From JACMNW01 sp963708425 (GTDB lineage Bacteria; Pseudomonadota; Alphaproteobacteria; Rhodobacterales; Rhodobacteraceae): DNA of 64,000 bases. Position numbers and translations under genes: made by a program. Shown here piece by piece: positions 44,968-54,223 of the stretch (the first letter of the stretch is position 1; each line of letters opens with the position of its first letter). The stretch spans positions 1,922,001 to 1,986,000 of the forward strand of contig OY970206.1 of the NCBI GenBank assembly GCA_963708425.1, given 5' to 3'. The notes below the pieces were generated by a model that saw only the letters and a program-made list of their open reading frames with translations, did not search any database and was not told the origin of the DNA.

Positions 44968-45899
44968 AAATCCACGATCAAGCCGCCGAGGCCGCCACAC
45001 ATTGGCAAGGCCGCATTCAACGCCTGATCAGCAATCGCGAAAATGCCGTCTTCGAAATGGCAACGCCGCATGGCCGCTCTGCCTTGCGCCTGCACCGGCA
45101 AGGCTATCAAAACCCTGCCGCAATCCAGTCTGAACTGTGGTGGTGTGCTGCCCTTGCCGATGCCGGGGTGTCGGTGCCGCGCCCGCTTGCTGCACTGGAT
45201 CAATCGCTTCTGGTGCGCCTGTCGGATGGCCGCCTCGCCTCCAGCATCGCGTGGGTAGACGGCAAGCCGCTGGGCGAGCATGGCAAGCCCTTCGATGCCC
45301 CACTTGCCGTTTTGCTGGATCAGCACCGTGCGCTGGGCGAATTGCTGGCCAAGATGCACAGCGTAACAGATCAACTGACCCTGCCCGACGGCTTCACCAG
45401 GCCGCGCTGGGATGTCGATGGTCTGGTCGGCGAAACCCCGTTCTGGGGCCGCTTTTGGGATCATCCCATAGCCACGCCCGCACAAGCCACCCAACTGCGC
45501 CATATCCGCGATTGGCTGAAAACCCGGCTCACAGACCATGCCACCAACGGCAATTTCGGCCCCATCCACGCCGATGTTCTGCGCGAAAACATTCTGGTGC
45601 AGGGCCAATCGCTTTCGCTGATAGATTTCGACAATTCCGGCCTCGGCTTTCGGCTTTACGATCTTGGCACCGCAATGCTTCACAACATTTACGAACCCGC
45701 TTACCCCGATCTTCGCGACGCCATGATCGACGGCTACACCACCCTGCGCCCCGCAGATCGCGACACGGTCGAGGTGTTTACGCTGGCCCGCACCTGCGCG
45801 TCGGTTGGCTGGACCATGCCGCGCCTTGCCGCCGACGATCCGATCCACAAAAGCCACATCGCGCAGTGTCTGTTCTTTGCGGACAAGATCATACCATAA
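44964..45899 (+). CDS. APH/choline-kinase-like phosphotransferase
   Basis: A 311-residue kinase of the aminoglycoside phosphotransferase fold. It has an N-lobe with RSALRLHRQGYQ, the catalytic loop GPIHADVLRENIL, and the metal-binding LIDFDNSGLGFRLYDLGTAM. Homologous folds include homoserine kinase type II, hydroxylysine kinase and choline kinase. With the upstream AGXT2L-like enzyme, an amino-alcohol kinase role is likely. Its 3' end overlaps convergent pncB by 11 bp. Confidence 0.85.
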   Translation: MKIHDQAAEAATHWQGRIQRLISNRENAVFEMATPHGRSALRLHRQGYQNPAAIQSELWWCAALADAGVSVPRPLAALDQSLLVRLSDGRLASSIAWVDGKPLGEHGKPFDAPLAVLLDQHRALGELLAKMHSVTDQLTLPDGFTRPRWDVDGLVGETPFWGRFWDHPIATPAQATQLRHIRDWLKTRLTDHATNGNFGPIHADVLRENILVQGQSLSLIDFDNSGLGFRLYDLGTAMLHNIYEPAYPDLRDAMIDGYTTLRPADRDTVEVFTLARTCASVGWTMPRLAADDPIHKSHIAQCLFFADKIIP

Positions 45900-47181
45900 C
45901 GGCCTGCGCGACCTGCGCCCCCACCCCGAACACCCGCTTGTAACGCGCAATCTCATCCGCCGGACCCATAGCTTTGTTCGGGTTGTCCGACAGCTTCACC
46001 GTTGGCCGCCCATTCGCCGACACCGCTTTGCACACAAGGCTGAACGGTGCCAACGCGTCATCCGCCACCAGCCCACGGAAATCGTTGGTCAACATGGTGC
46101 CCCAGCCGAAAGACACTTTCACCCGACCGGTAAACTGCCGATGCAATGCCGATATCTGCGCCACATCCAAGCCATCCGAGAAAATCACCAGCTTTTGGTG
46201 CGGATCTTCACCGCGTGATTTCCACCATTTGATCGCCATTTCTGCCCCGGTCGCCGGATCACCGCTATCAATCCGAATACCCGTCCATTTGCTTAGCCAA
46301 TCCGGCGCGCGGGCCAGAAACCCTTCGGAGCCAAAGGTATCGGGCAGAATGATGCGCAGATTGCCATCATGTTCTTCGTGCCAATCGGCCAGCACCTGAT
46401 AGGGGGCCTGCGCCAGCTCGGCATCATTCTTCGCAAGTGCTGCATAGACCATCGGCAATTCATGCGCATTGGTGCCAATTGCCTCTACCTCGCGCCGCAT
46501 GGCAATCAGGCAGTTGGACGTACCGGCAAACTTGCCCGGCAGACCCTCGTGCATCGCCTGCACGCACCAGTCTTGCCACAGAAACCCATGCCGCCGCCTT
46601 GTGCCAAAATCGGCAATGCGCAGCCCTTCGATCCCCCGCAGCACCTCGATCTTTTCCCACAACTTGGTCATCGCGCGGGCATACAGCACCTGCAATTCAA
46701 AATGCCCCATCCGCGCCAAAACCGCGCGGCTGCGCAGCTCCATCAGCACGGCAAGCGCCGGAATTTCCCACAACATCACCTCTGGCCAGCGGCCTTCAAA
46801 CGTCAGTTCATACTGCCCGTCGCGCTTTTCAAGGTGATAGGGCGGCAGTTGCAGCCCTTCGAACCATTCCATGAAATCGGGGCGAAACATCTGGCGTTTG
46901 CCGTAAAACGTATTGCCGCGCAGAAACGTAGACTCGCCGCGTGACAGCCGCAGCGTGCGCACATGATCCAACTGTTCGCGCAGTTCCCCTTCATCCACCA
47001 ATTCCGCCAACCGAATGGTCTTGCTGCGATTGATCAATGAAAACTCGACCGAGGTATCGGGTTTATTGCGGAAAATAGACTGACACATCAAAAGCTTGTA
47101 AAAATCAGTGTCGATCAACGACCGCACAATCGGGTCAATCTTCCACTTGTGGTTATGCACCCGTGTTGCGATATCAACCAT
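45889..47181 (-). CDS. pncB: Nicotinate phosphoribosyltransferase PncB
   Basis: PncB joins nicotinate to PRPP with ATP hydrolysis in NAD salvage. The 430-residue product has the N-terminal PIVRSLIDTDFYKLLMCQSIF, TSNCLIAMRREVEAIGTNAHELPM and RIDSGDPATGAEMAIKWW, typical of bacterial PncB including the SGD phosphate-binding segment. The normal E. coli enzyme is about 400 residues. It is followed on the same strand and upstream by pncA, completing nicotinamide to nicotinate mononucleotide. Confidence 0.94.
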   Translation of the reverse strand: MVDIATRVHNHKWKIDPIVRSLIDTDFYKLLMCQSIFRNKPDTSVEFSLINRSKTIRLAELVDEGELREQLDHVRTLRLSRGESTFLRGNTFYGKRQMFRPDFMEWFEGLQLPPYHLEKRDGQYELTFEGRWPEVMLWEIPALAVLMELRSRAVLARMGHFELQVLYARAMTKLWEKIEVLRGIEGLRIADFGTRRRHGFLWQDWCVQAMHEGLPGKFAGTSNCLIAMRREVEAIGTNAHELPMVYAALAKNDAELAQAPYQVLADWHEEHDGNLRIILPDTFGSEGFLARAPDWLSKWTGIRIDSGDPATGAEMAIKWWKSRGEDPHQKLVIFSDGLDVAQISALHRQFTGRVKVSFGWGTMLTNDFRGLVADDALAPFSLVCKAVSANGRPTVKLSDNPNKAMGPADEIARYKRVFGVGAQVAQAVMV

Positions 47182-47278
47182 GGTGGTTTTCCCCGAAATT
47201 CCAGCCCTTTACGCTAAAGGACATCCCCCACGGGCAAAAAGCCACGCCAACGCCCGGACATCAAGCCGAAAGATATCG

Positions 47279-47887
47279 CTACAGTCTAAGGGCAACCCCC
47301 GCCCCTTGCATCAAACCACGCGCCTCAGCCAGCGATCCGTTCAGATCAATCGCGCGGCACGCCCCTTCCAGAACTGTCACGCCAAACCCAAGCCGCGCCG
47401 CATCCAGCGCCGAATACGCCACGCAGAAATCTGTTGCCAACCCCACAAGGGTAACGGCAGTAACCCCCCGCGCCCTCAGATACCCTTCCAACCCGGTTGG
47501 GGTTTTATGATCATTCTCAAAGAACGCCGAATAGCTATCAATTGCCGCACGAAAGCCTTTGCGGATGATCAAATCGGCGGGGTCAGTTACCAGCCCGCTA
47601 TGAAACGCTGCCCCCGCCGTGCCCTGTACGCAATGCGTCGGCCACAAAACCTGCGGCCCATACGGCATATCCACCACGCTGAACGCTGCAGCACCGGCAT
47701 GATTGGCGGCAAAAGACATATGATCCGCCGGATGCCAATCTTGCGTCAGCACCCGCACGCCAAAATCGCCCATCATCGCATTGATCCGTGGAATGATCGC
47801 GTCGCCGTCCACCACCGCCAGCAGCCCGCCGGGGCAGAAATCATTCTGCACATCAATCACGATCAGCGCGTCAGTTGAGCTTGCCAT
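47279..47887 (-). CDS. pncA: Nicotinamidase PncA
   Basis: PncA deamidates nicotinamide to nicotinate. In the 202-residue product the catalytic triad D12 (IVIDVQNDF), K109 and C154 (GLATDFCVAYSALDA) is intact, and D50, H52 and H56 form the metal site. The start at 47887 has GGAGG 5 nt upstream; the longer frame is rejected. It lies 97 bp before pncB on the minus strand, so both are probably one unit. Divergent from trhO. Confidence 0.94.
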   Translation of the reverse strand: MASSTDALIVIDVQNDFCPGGLLAVVDGDAIIPRINAMMGDFGVRVLTQDWHPADHMSFAANHAGAAAFSVVDMPYGPQVLWPTHCVQGTAGAAFHSGLVTDPADLIIRKGFRAAIDSYSAFFENDHKTPTGLEGYLRARGVTAVTLVGLATDFCVAYSALDAARLGFGVTVLEGACRAIDLNGSLAEARGLMQGAGVALRL

Positions 47888-47996
47888 CCCGGCCTCCGAA
47901 TTTTCCCCAGACTTGCGCAAGTTCCGCCGCAGCACAACCACCGCAATTTGCTTTCCGCCATTGATCCACCCGCCAAGCTGGGGCAATAAGCGCCCC

Positions 47997-48899
47997 ATGT
48001 TCACAATCGCCGCCCTTTATCACTTTACACGGCTGCCCGATCCTACGGCCCTACAGGCCCCACTTCTGGCTTTGTGCAAAGCGCAGGGCGTTAAGGGGTC
48101 ACTTCTGCTTGCCAGCGAAGGCATCAACGGCACCATTGCTGGCAGTCGCCCCGGTATCGACGCCGTGCTGGCCCATCTCCGCACTTTGCCGGGCTGTGAT
48201 GCGCTGGAATGGAAAGAAAGCTTTGCTGACACCATGCCCTTTGGCCGCGCAAAAGTGCGGCTGAAAGGTGAAATTGTCACCATGGGCCAACCCGACATCA
48301 ACCCCTTGGCCCGCGTTGGCCACTATGTCGCAGCTGCCGACTGGAACGCCCTGATCGCGGCACCAGACGTTGCGGTTATCGACACCCGCAATGACTACGA
48401 GGTCGCAATCGGCACCTTCCACGGCGCAGTCGATCCCGAAACCCATGCGTTCAGGGATTTCCCGGCGTGGTGGCAAGCCAACAAAGACCGCTTCACTGGC
48501 AAACGCATCGCCATGTTCTGTACCGGCGGCATCCGCTGTGAAAAATCGACGAACTACCTGCTGGGGCAGGGGGTGGAAGACGTGTTTCACTTGAAGGGCG
48601 GCATCCTGAAGTATCTTGAAGCGGTACCTGCCGACCAAAGCCTCTGGCAAGGCCAATGCTTCGTCTTCGACAAGCGCGTGTCAGTCGGTCATGGCCTTGT
48701 GCCCGGCAATTACGACACCTGCCATGCCTGCCGCAGACCGCTATCAACCGATGACAAAACCAGTCCGCTGTACGAACAAGGCGTCAGTTGCCATCACTGC
48801 ATGGATGAACACAGCGACCAAGACCGCGCCCGCTTCCGCGAACGGCATCGCCAGTTGGCATTGGCCGCAGCGCGCGGCCAGAGCCATTTCGCTGATTAG
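47997..48899 (+). CDS. trhO: tRNA uridine 5-oxyacetic acid pathway hydroxylase TrhO (rhodanese-related)
   Basis: A 300-residue UPF0176/TrhO protein that hydroxylates uridine-34 in certain tRNAs using O2. It has an N-terminal ferredoxin-like domain with GSLLLASEGINGTIAGS. The rhodanese domain carries C175 and C181 (FCTGGIRCEKST), and a C-terminal cysteine-rich tail has CHACRRPLS and CHHC. The frame is open far upstream over pncA; MFTIAALYHF at 47997 is the conserved start. Confidence 0.93.
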   Translation: MFTIAALYHFTRLPDPTALQAPLLALCKAQGVKGSLLLASEGINGTIAGSRPGIDAVLAHLRTLPGCDALEWKESFADTMPFGRAKVRLKGEIVTMGQPDINPLARVGHYVAAADWNALIAAPDVAVIDTRNDYEVAIGTFHGAVDPETHAFRDFPAWWQANKDRFTGKRIAMFCTGGIRCEKSTNYLLGQGVEDVFHLKGGILKYLEAVPADQSLWQGQCFVFDKRVSVGHGLVPGNYDTCHACRRPLSTDDKTSPLYEQGVSCHHCMDEHSDQDRARFRERHRQLALAAARGQSHFAD

Positions 48900-48942
48900 C
48901 GCAAACGCAATCCGACGCCGATCTTGCCACCCGCTGCGCCAG

Positions 48943-49074
48943 GTGGACCCCTCACATTACACCCGCAGCTATGCCAAACTCTATGTCGATCACCTCCAAC
49001 AAGCCCACCTCGGCGCAGACCTCGATTTCCTCGTCGGCAAAGACACCCGCCCGATCACACGGGAAAGCCATTGA
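48943..49074 (+). pseudogene. 43-codon orphan reading frame, probable gene remnant
   Basis: From a GTG at 48943 a frame reads VDPSHYTRSYAKLYVDHL... to LVGKDTRPITRESH, stop at 49072. The composition looks protein-like (a structured aromatic and charged pattern rather than random). There is no ribosome site, and the frame runs back antithetically through trhO without a sensible start. The family is not recognised. It could be the 3' end of a lost gene, or chance. Confidence 0.3.
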
Positions 49075-49155
49075 TGCTCCCGCCCGTAAAATCTATCCAA
49101 GATTGTTACCAACGATTTTCACAAAATCCTTACCTCCAGCCCCACGGACCACCCC

Positions 49156-49926
49156 ATGATTGATCTGCCCACCTACCCCGACCTCAAAGGCCAATCCGTG
49201 TTCATCACCGGCGGCGGCTCTGGCATAGGTGCTGCCCTGACCGAAGGCTTCCTGCGCCAAGGCGCCAAGGTCGCATTCTGCCAGCGCTCCGACGCCACCG
49301 CATTCTGTGATGACATGGCCAAAACCACCGGCAGCCGCCCGCTGTTCCTGCCGTGCGACATCACCGATATGACTGCCCTGCAGGCCACCATTGCCCAAGC
49401 TGCGGCGGCGCATGGCCCGATCACCGTATTGGTCAACAACGCCGCCAACGACCAACGCCATGAAACCCTGAAAGTTGATGAGGCGTTTTGGGATTGGTCC
49501 ATCGCCATCAACCTCAAAGCGTATTTCTTCGCTGCCCAAGCCGTCATCCCCGGAATGCAGGCTGCTGGCGGCGGCTCCATCATCAACTTCACCTCGATCA
49601 GCTACATGTTCGGCGCTGCGGGATATCCGGTCTACACAACTGCCAATTCCGGCATAAACGGTATGACCAGAACTCTTGCCCGTGAATTCGGCCCCGACCG
49701 TATTCGTGTCAACGCGCTTGCCCCCGGCTGGGTTCTCACGCAAAAGCAAAAGGATCTTTGGGTAACGCCAGAAGCGCTTGCAGCCCATGTCGCCCGGCAA
49801 TGCCTGACTGACACGTTGGCACCGGAAGATATCGTTGGCGGGGTGCTGTTCCTGGCCTCGCGCAGTTCAAAAATGATGACAGGACAAGCTTTGGTAATTG
49901 ATGGCGGCGTGGTGGTAACCGGATGA
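49156..49926 (+). CDS. SDR family oxidoreductase with catalytic Lys replaced by Asn
   Basis: A 256-residue short-chain dehydrogenase. TGGGSGIG binds NAD(P), and NNAAND and S147 are present. The active site reads Y160-TTA-N164, where the usual YxxxK lysine is Asn (AAT codon). The close match YTTAxSxINGMTRTLAREFG suggests the gene is otherwise normal. By position at the head of a lactose/galactose operon, a galactose 1-dehydrogenase role is inferred. The missing lysine makes activity uncertain; a substitution, read error or different mechanism are options. It overlaps dgoK by ATGA. Confidence 0.85.
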   Translation: MIDLPTYPDLKGQSVFITGGGSGIGAALTEGFLRQGAKVAFCQRSDATAFCDDMAKTTGSRPLFLPCDITDMTALQATIAQAAAAHGPITVLVNNAANDQRHETLKVDEAFWDWSIAINLKAYFFAAQAVIPGMQAAGGGSIINFTSISYMFGAAGYPVYTTANSGINGMTRTLAREFGPDRIRVNALAPGWVLTQKQKDLWVTPEALAAHVARQCLTDTLAPEDIVGGVLFLASRSSKMMTGQALVIDGGVVVTG

Positions 49927-50840
49927 CCCATACACCTTCACCAGATTGGATTGCGGTTGATTGGGGCACCACCAACCTGCGCGCCTTTGCCATGCGCCAA
50001 GGGGCCGTGGTCGCCGAAGCAGTGTCCGATGACGGCATGGGCAAACTCGCGCGCGATGCGTTTGAACCCGCCCTGATCCGGCTGATAGCACCATGGCTGT
50101 CGGCCACCGGCGCAACCCCGGTCATCGCCTGCGGCATGGTCGGATCGCGCCAAGGCTGGTTTGAAGCCCCCTATCGCACGGTTCCCTGCCTGCCGCTTGA
50201 TCCCTTGGCGTTGGTTGCTGTGCCTACCACTGACACCCGCATCACCATGCGCATCGTCCCCGGCCTGCGCCAAGACAAACCCGCCGATGTGATGCGCGGC
50301 GAAGAAACCCAGATCGCTGGCGCATTGGCGCTATCCCCCGGCTTTGACGGCGTATTCTGCCTGCCCGGCACTCATAGCAAATGGGTCCATGTCAGCGCTG
50401 GCGAAGTCGTCAGCTTTCAAACCTTCATGACGGGCGAGTTGTTCGCCCTGCTGTCCGAACACTCCGTCCTGCGCCATGGCATGGTTGGCGGTGGCTGGGA
50501 TGATGCCGCCTTTGATGCGGGCCTGTCCGATGCCCTGTCGCGCCCCGAAAAAATTGCCGCCATGCTGTTTTCCCTGCGCGCCGAAGGCCTGCTCGCAGGT
50601 CTTGCTGCCCCCCAAGCCCGCGCGCGCCTGTCGGGCCTGCTGATCGGCATAGAACTGGCCGCAGCCAAACCCTATTGGCTGGGTCAACCCATCGGCATCA
50701 TCGGCGCCGGTGCCCTGTCGGCCACCTACGCCCGCGCCCTTTCCGCGCAAGGGGCGGCACCGCGCCTGATCCCCGCCGCTGAAACCGTCCTTGCGGGCCT
50801 TAGCATCGCCCATAAATCCGTAGTGGAGCCTGCCCGATGA
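49923..50840 (+). CDS. dgoK: 2-dehydro-3-deoxygalactonokinase DgoK
   Basis: DgoK phosphorylates 2-keto-3-deoxygalactonate in the De Ley-Doudoroff pathway. The 305-residue product starts with the ATPase-fold strand AVDWGTTNLRAF and has CGMVGSRQGWFEAPY, GEETQIAGALAL, LPGTHSKWVHV and the sugar-kinase GELFALLSEHS block. ATGA overlaps link it to the SDR gene upstream and the aldolase downstream. Confidence 0.93.
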   Translation: MTHTPSPDWIAVDWGTTNLRAFAMRQGAVVAEAVSDDGMGKLARDAFEPALIRLIAPWLSATGATPVIACGMVGSRQGWFEAPYRTVPCLPLDPLALVAVPTTDTRITMRIVPGLRQDKPADVMRGEETQIAGALALSPGFDGVFCLPGTHSKWVHVSAGEVVSFQTFMTGELFALLSEHSVLRHGMVGGGWDDAAFDAGLSDALSRPEKIAAMLFSLRAEGLLAGLAAPQARARLSGLLIGIELAAAKPYWLGQPIGIIGAGALSATYARALSAQGAAPRLIPAAETVLAGLSIAHKSVVEPAR

Positions 50841-51445
50841 CCCACCTGCCCCTGATCGCCATCCTGCGCGGCATCTCCCCAGACGAGGCCGAAGCCGTCA
50901 CCGAAGCTCTGATCGAGGCGGGGATCACCCGTATCGAAGTGCCGCTGAACTCGCCGCACCCCCTCACCTCGATCCGTGCAATGGTGCGCGGTTTCGGCTC
51001 ACAGGCCCAGATTGGTGCAGGCACCGTCCTTAGCATCCGCGACGTGCACGAGGTTCGCGATGCTGGTGGCACACTGATCGTCTCGCCCAATTGCGACCCC
51101 GAGGTGATCGCCGCCACCAAAGCCGCCGGAATGGCAAGCTGGCCCGGGGTAATGACCCCGACCGAATGCTTTGCAGCACTCAAAGCCGGGGCTGACGGGC
51201 TGAAGATCTTCCCAGCCGGTCTGATTGGCCCAAAAGGCCTTGCGGCGGTTCGCGCCGTTCTGCCACGCATGACCCAGGTCTATGCCGTAGGTGGTGCTGG
51301 CCCCGACAATTTCGCCGAATGGATCGCGGCCGGGGCAGACGGATTTGGAATAGGCACCGCCCTTTACACACCGGGCCTGTCGGTGGCCGAAATCGCCGCC
51401 CGCGCAGCCACAATCGTCGCCGCCTATGAAGCGGCAACCCAATGA
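50837..51445 (+). CDS. dgoA: 2-dehydro-3-deoxy-6-phosphogalactonate aldolase
   Basis: This cleaves KDPGal to pyruvate and glyceraldehyde 3-phosphate. The 202-residue class I aldolase has R11 (LRGI), E34 (TRIEVPLNSP) and the Schiff-base K123 (DGLKIFPAG), all typical of the KDPG/KDPGal family. Pairing with dgoK makes the galacto-specific assignment the most likely, though KDPG activity is possible. Confidence 0.93.
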   Translation: MTHLPLIAILRGISPDEAEAVTEALIEAGITRIEVPLNSPHPLTSIRAMVRGFGSQAQIGAGTVLSIRDVHEVRDAGGTLIVSPNCDPEVIAATKAAGMASWPGVMTPTECFAALKAGADGLKIFPAGLIGPKGLAAVRAVLPRMTQVYAVGGAGPDNFAEWIAAGADGFGIGTALYTPGLSVAEIAARAATIVAAYEAATQ

Positions 51446-52299
51446 CCAGCGTGTTCGACAATCGCCGTTGTGAGCTTGGCGAAGGCCCGCTTTGGCACCC
51501 CGAACGCCAGCAGCTGTACTGGTTCGATATCCTCGGCAAGCGCCTGCTCACCCAAAACGACGATGGCCCGCAGGAATGGCATTTCCCCGGCTGCGTGTCC
51601 GCCGCAGGCTGGATCGACCGCACCACCCTGCTGATCGCCTCGGAAACATCGCTGTTCCGCTTCAACCTCGACACTGGCACCAAACGCGAGGTTGCCGCAC
51701 TGGAGGCTGATAATCCCAACACCCGCTCCAACGATGGCCGCGCCGATCCGTTCGGCGGCTTCTGGATCGGCACCATGGGCAAATCCGCCCAGCCCGGCGC
51801 AGGCGCAATCTGGCGCTATTACCGGGGCGAACTGCGCCGCCTTTACGACGGCATCAGCATCCCGAACTCGATCTGCTTTCCCGCCCATGGCCGCTTTGCC
51901 CATTTCGCCAACTCCGCCACCAAAAAGGTGATGCGCGTCGCGGTCGATGCTGATGGCTGGCCCAAAGGCACACCAGAGCTATTCCTTGATCTGACTGCAA
52001 CTGGCCACGATCCCGACGGCGCTGTCATCGACGCAACTGGCACCATGTGGCTGGCCCATTGGGGCGGCGCCCGCGTCTCCGCCTACGCCCCCGACGGCAC
52101 CTTGCAGCGCTCCGTCGCCTTCGACGCCCCCCACACCAGTTGCCCAGCCCTCGGTGGCCCAGACCTCACCACGCTGTTCTGCACTTCCGCCCTGCAAGAC
52201 ATGGACACCGCCGCCCGCGCTGCCAACCCCCATGCAGGCATGACATTTTCCGCCCCCAACGTCGCCAAGGGCCAGCCTGAGAACCGGATTATCCTATGA
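51442..52299 (+). CDS. SMP-30/gluconolactonase/LRE family lactonase (probable galactonolactonase)
   Basis: A 285-residue six-bladed beta-propeller lactonase. E14 (CELGEGPLWHP) and the NDGRADPFGGFWIGTMG segment supply the divalent-metal ligands expected of the SMP-30 family. Within this operon it would open galactono-lactone made by a sugar dehydrogenase. ATGA overlaps tie it to dgoA and the GH42 gene. Confidence 0.9.
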   Translation: MTSVFDNRRCELGEGPLWHPERQQLYWFDILGKRLLTQNDDGPQEWHFPGCVSAAGWIDRTTLLIASETSLFRFNLDTGTKREVAALEADNPNTRSNDGRADPFGGFWIGTMGKSAQPGAGAIWRYYRGELRRLYDGISIPNSICFPAHGRFAHFANSATKKVMRVAVDADGWPKGTPELFLDLTATGHDPDGAVIDATGTMWLAHWGGARVSAYAPDGTLQRSVAFDAPHTSCPALGGPDLTTLFCTSALQDMDTAARAANPHAGMTFSAPNVAKGQPENRIIL

Positions 52300-54209
52300 C
52301 CCTGAAACGCACTCTCGGCGTCTGCTACTATCCCGAACACTGGCCCGAAACCCAATGGGCCGACGACGCCACCCGCATGGCCACGCTTGGCCTGACATGG
52401 GTGCGCATTGGTGAATTTGCATGGGGTCGCATGGAACCTGAGCCCGGGCGCATGGATTGGGGCTGGCTTGACCGCGCCATCGAAACGCTCGGCAAGGCGG
52501 GCCTGAAGGTGGTGCTGGGCACCCCCACCGCCACGCCGCCGCGCTGGATGCTGACCAAACACCCCGACATGCTGCCTGTCGGGCGTGATGGCCAAACCCG
52601 TGGCTTCGGATCGCGCCGCCACTATTGCTTCAGCCATGAAGGCTATCGCAAAGAATCTGCCAGCATCACCACCCTGATGGCAGAACGCTACGGCAAGAAC
52701 CCCCATATCGCGGCGTGGCAAACCGATAATGAATACGCGTGCCACGACACCACGCTGTCATATTCCGCCGCCGCCTTGCGTGCCTTTCGCAACTGGCTGG
52801 CGCAGAAATACCAATCTCCCGCCGCCCTCAACCGCGCCTGGGGTAACGTGTTCTGGTCGATGGATTACGACCATTTCGACGACATCGCCTTGCCCAACCT
52901 GACAGTGACCGAGGCAAATCCTGCCCACATCATGGATTTCCGCCGCTTCTCGTCGGATCAGGTCATCAGCTACAACCGCATCCAAACCGACATCATCCGC
53001 AAACATTCCGCCTACCCAATCGCCCACAATTACATGGGCCGCGTCACCGATTTCGATCATTTCGGCACTGGTGCCGACCTTGATATCGCCTCGTGGGATA
53101 GCTACCCGCTTGGCTTTCTGTCCGACCGGCTCGAAGCCAGCCCAGATCACAAACGCCGCTTCGCCCGCCAGGGCGACCCCGATCTGCAAGCCTTCCACCA
53201 CGACCTCTACCGCGCCGTGGGAAAGGGTCGCTGGTGGATCATGGAACAACAGCCCGGCCCGGTAAATTGGGCCCCCTACAACCCCGATCCGCTGCCCGGC
53301 ATGGCCCGTCTTTGGGCGTGGGAGGCGTTCGCCCATGGCGCAGAAACCGTCTGCTATTTCCGCTGGCGCCAAGCCCCGTTTGCGCAAGAACAGATGCACG
53401 CAGGCCTGCTGCGATCAGATAGCGTCGCCGCCCCCGCACATGACGAGGCCGCCCAAGTCGCGCAAGAACTGGCGCAAATGCCCGATGTTGGCACTGCCGC
53501 CGCGCCCGTCGCCTTGGTGTTCGATTATGCGTCAGCCTGGGCATGGGAAACCCAACCCCAAGGCCGCGATTTCGACTATTCTCGCTTGGTATTCGCCTTC
53601 TACAAAGCCCTGCGCCGCCTCGGCCTGAACATCGACATTATTGCCCCCGACACTGCCGATCTGTCGGCCTACAAACTCGTCCTCGCGCCGGGTGTCGCCA
53701 CGCTGTCCCCGCAACTGCTGTCCGCGCTCGAAACCTACAAAGGCCACGCCCTGATCGGCCCGCGCAGCAACGCCAAAACCGCAGACTTCGCCACGCCGGT
53801 GCCGCTTGCCCCCAACCTGCCGGGCCTTGATGCGCGGGTGATGCGTGTCGAAAGCCTGCCGCCAGACCTGCCGGTGCCACTGGCCATGGGGGGCAATTTT
53901 CTGCATTGGCGCGAAAAGCTGGAAGGCACCGCCACGATTGTCGAAGCAACCGAAGATGGCTTCCCCGCCATCATGGCGCAAGGCGCGATCAACTACCTCG
54001 CGGGCTGGCCCGATGACCATGCGCTTGATCGCATCCTTCTCACCACCTGCGAATCGATCGGCCTAGAAACCGACATCTTGCCCGAAGGTCTACGCCGCCG
54101 CGATACGCCGACGCATCGCTTCTGGTTCAACTACAACCCGGTTCCGGTGGAATTGGCCGACATCACAATCCCCCCCGCAGGCGTGCTTTGGCACCCCCAC
54201 AAAACGTAA
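52296..54209 (+). CDS. GH42 beta-galactosidase
   Basis: A 637-residue glycoside hydrolase that frees galactose from beta-galactosides such as lactose or galactosylglycerol. The catalytic acid/base is E146 (WQTDNEYACHDT) and the nucleophile E317 (WWIMEQQPGPVNW). The TIM-barrel start LGVCYYPEHWPETQW and the trimerisation and C-terminal domains are present. No signal peptide, so cytoplasmic. It is the last gene of the five-gene coupled operon and converges with the GH13 gene. Confidence 0.93.
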   Translation: MTLKRTLGVCYYPEHWPETQWADDATRMATLGLTWVRIGEFAWGRMEPEPGRMDWGWLDRAIETLGKAGLKVVLGTPTATPPRWMLTKHPDMLPVGRDGQTRGFGSRRHYCFSHEGYRKESASITTLMAERYGKNPHIAAWQTDNEYACHDTTLSYSAAALRAFRNWLAQKYQSPAALNRAWGNVFWSMDYDHFDDIALPNLTVTEANPAHIMDFRRFSSDQVISYNRIQTDIIRKHSAYPIAHNYMGRVTDFDHFGTGADLDIASWDSYPLGFLSDRLEASPDHKRRFARQGDPDLQAFHHDLYRAVGKGRWWIMEQQPGPVNWAPYNPDPLPGMARLWAWEAFAHGAETVCYFRWRQAPFAQEQMHAGLLRSDSVAAPAHDEAAQVAQELAQMPDVGTAAAPVALVFDYASAWAWETQPQGRDFDYSRLVFAFYKALRRLGLNIDIIAPDTADLSAYKLVLAPGVATLSPQLLSALETYKGHALIGPRSNAKTADFATPVPLAPNLPGLDARVMRVESLPPDLPVPLAMGGNFLHWREKLEGTATIVEATEDGFPAIMAQGAINYLAGWPDDHALDRILLTTCESIGLETDILPEGLRRRDTPTHRFWFNYNPVPVELADITIPPAGVLWHPHKT

Positions 54210-54223
54210 TCAACGACCCGTCA

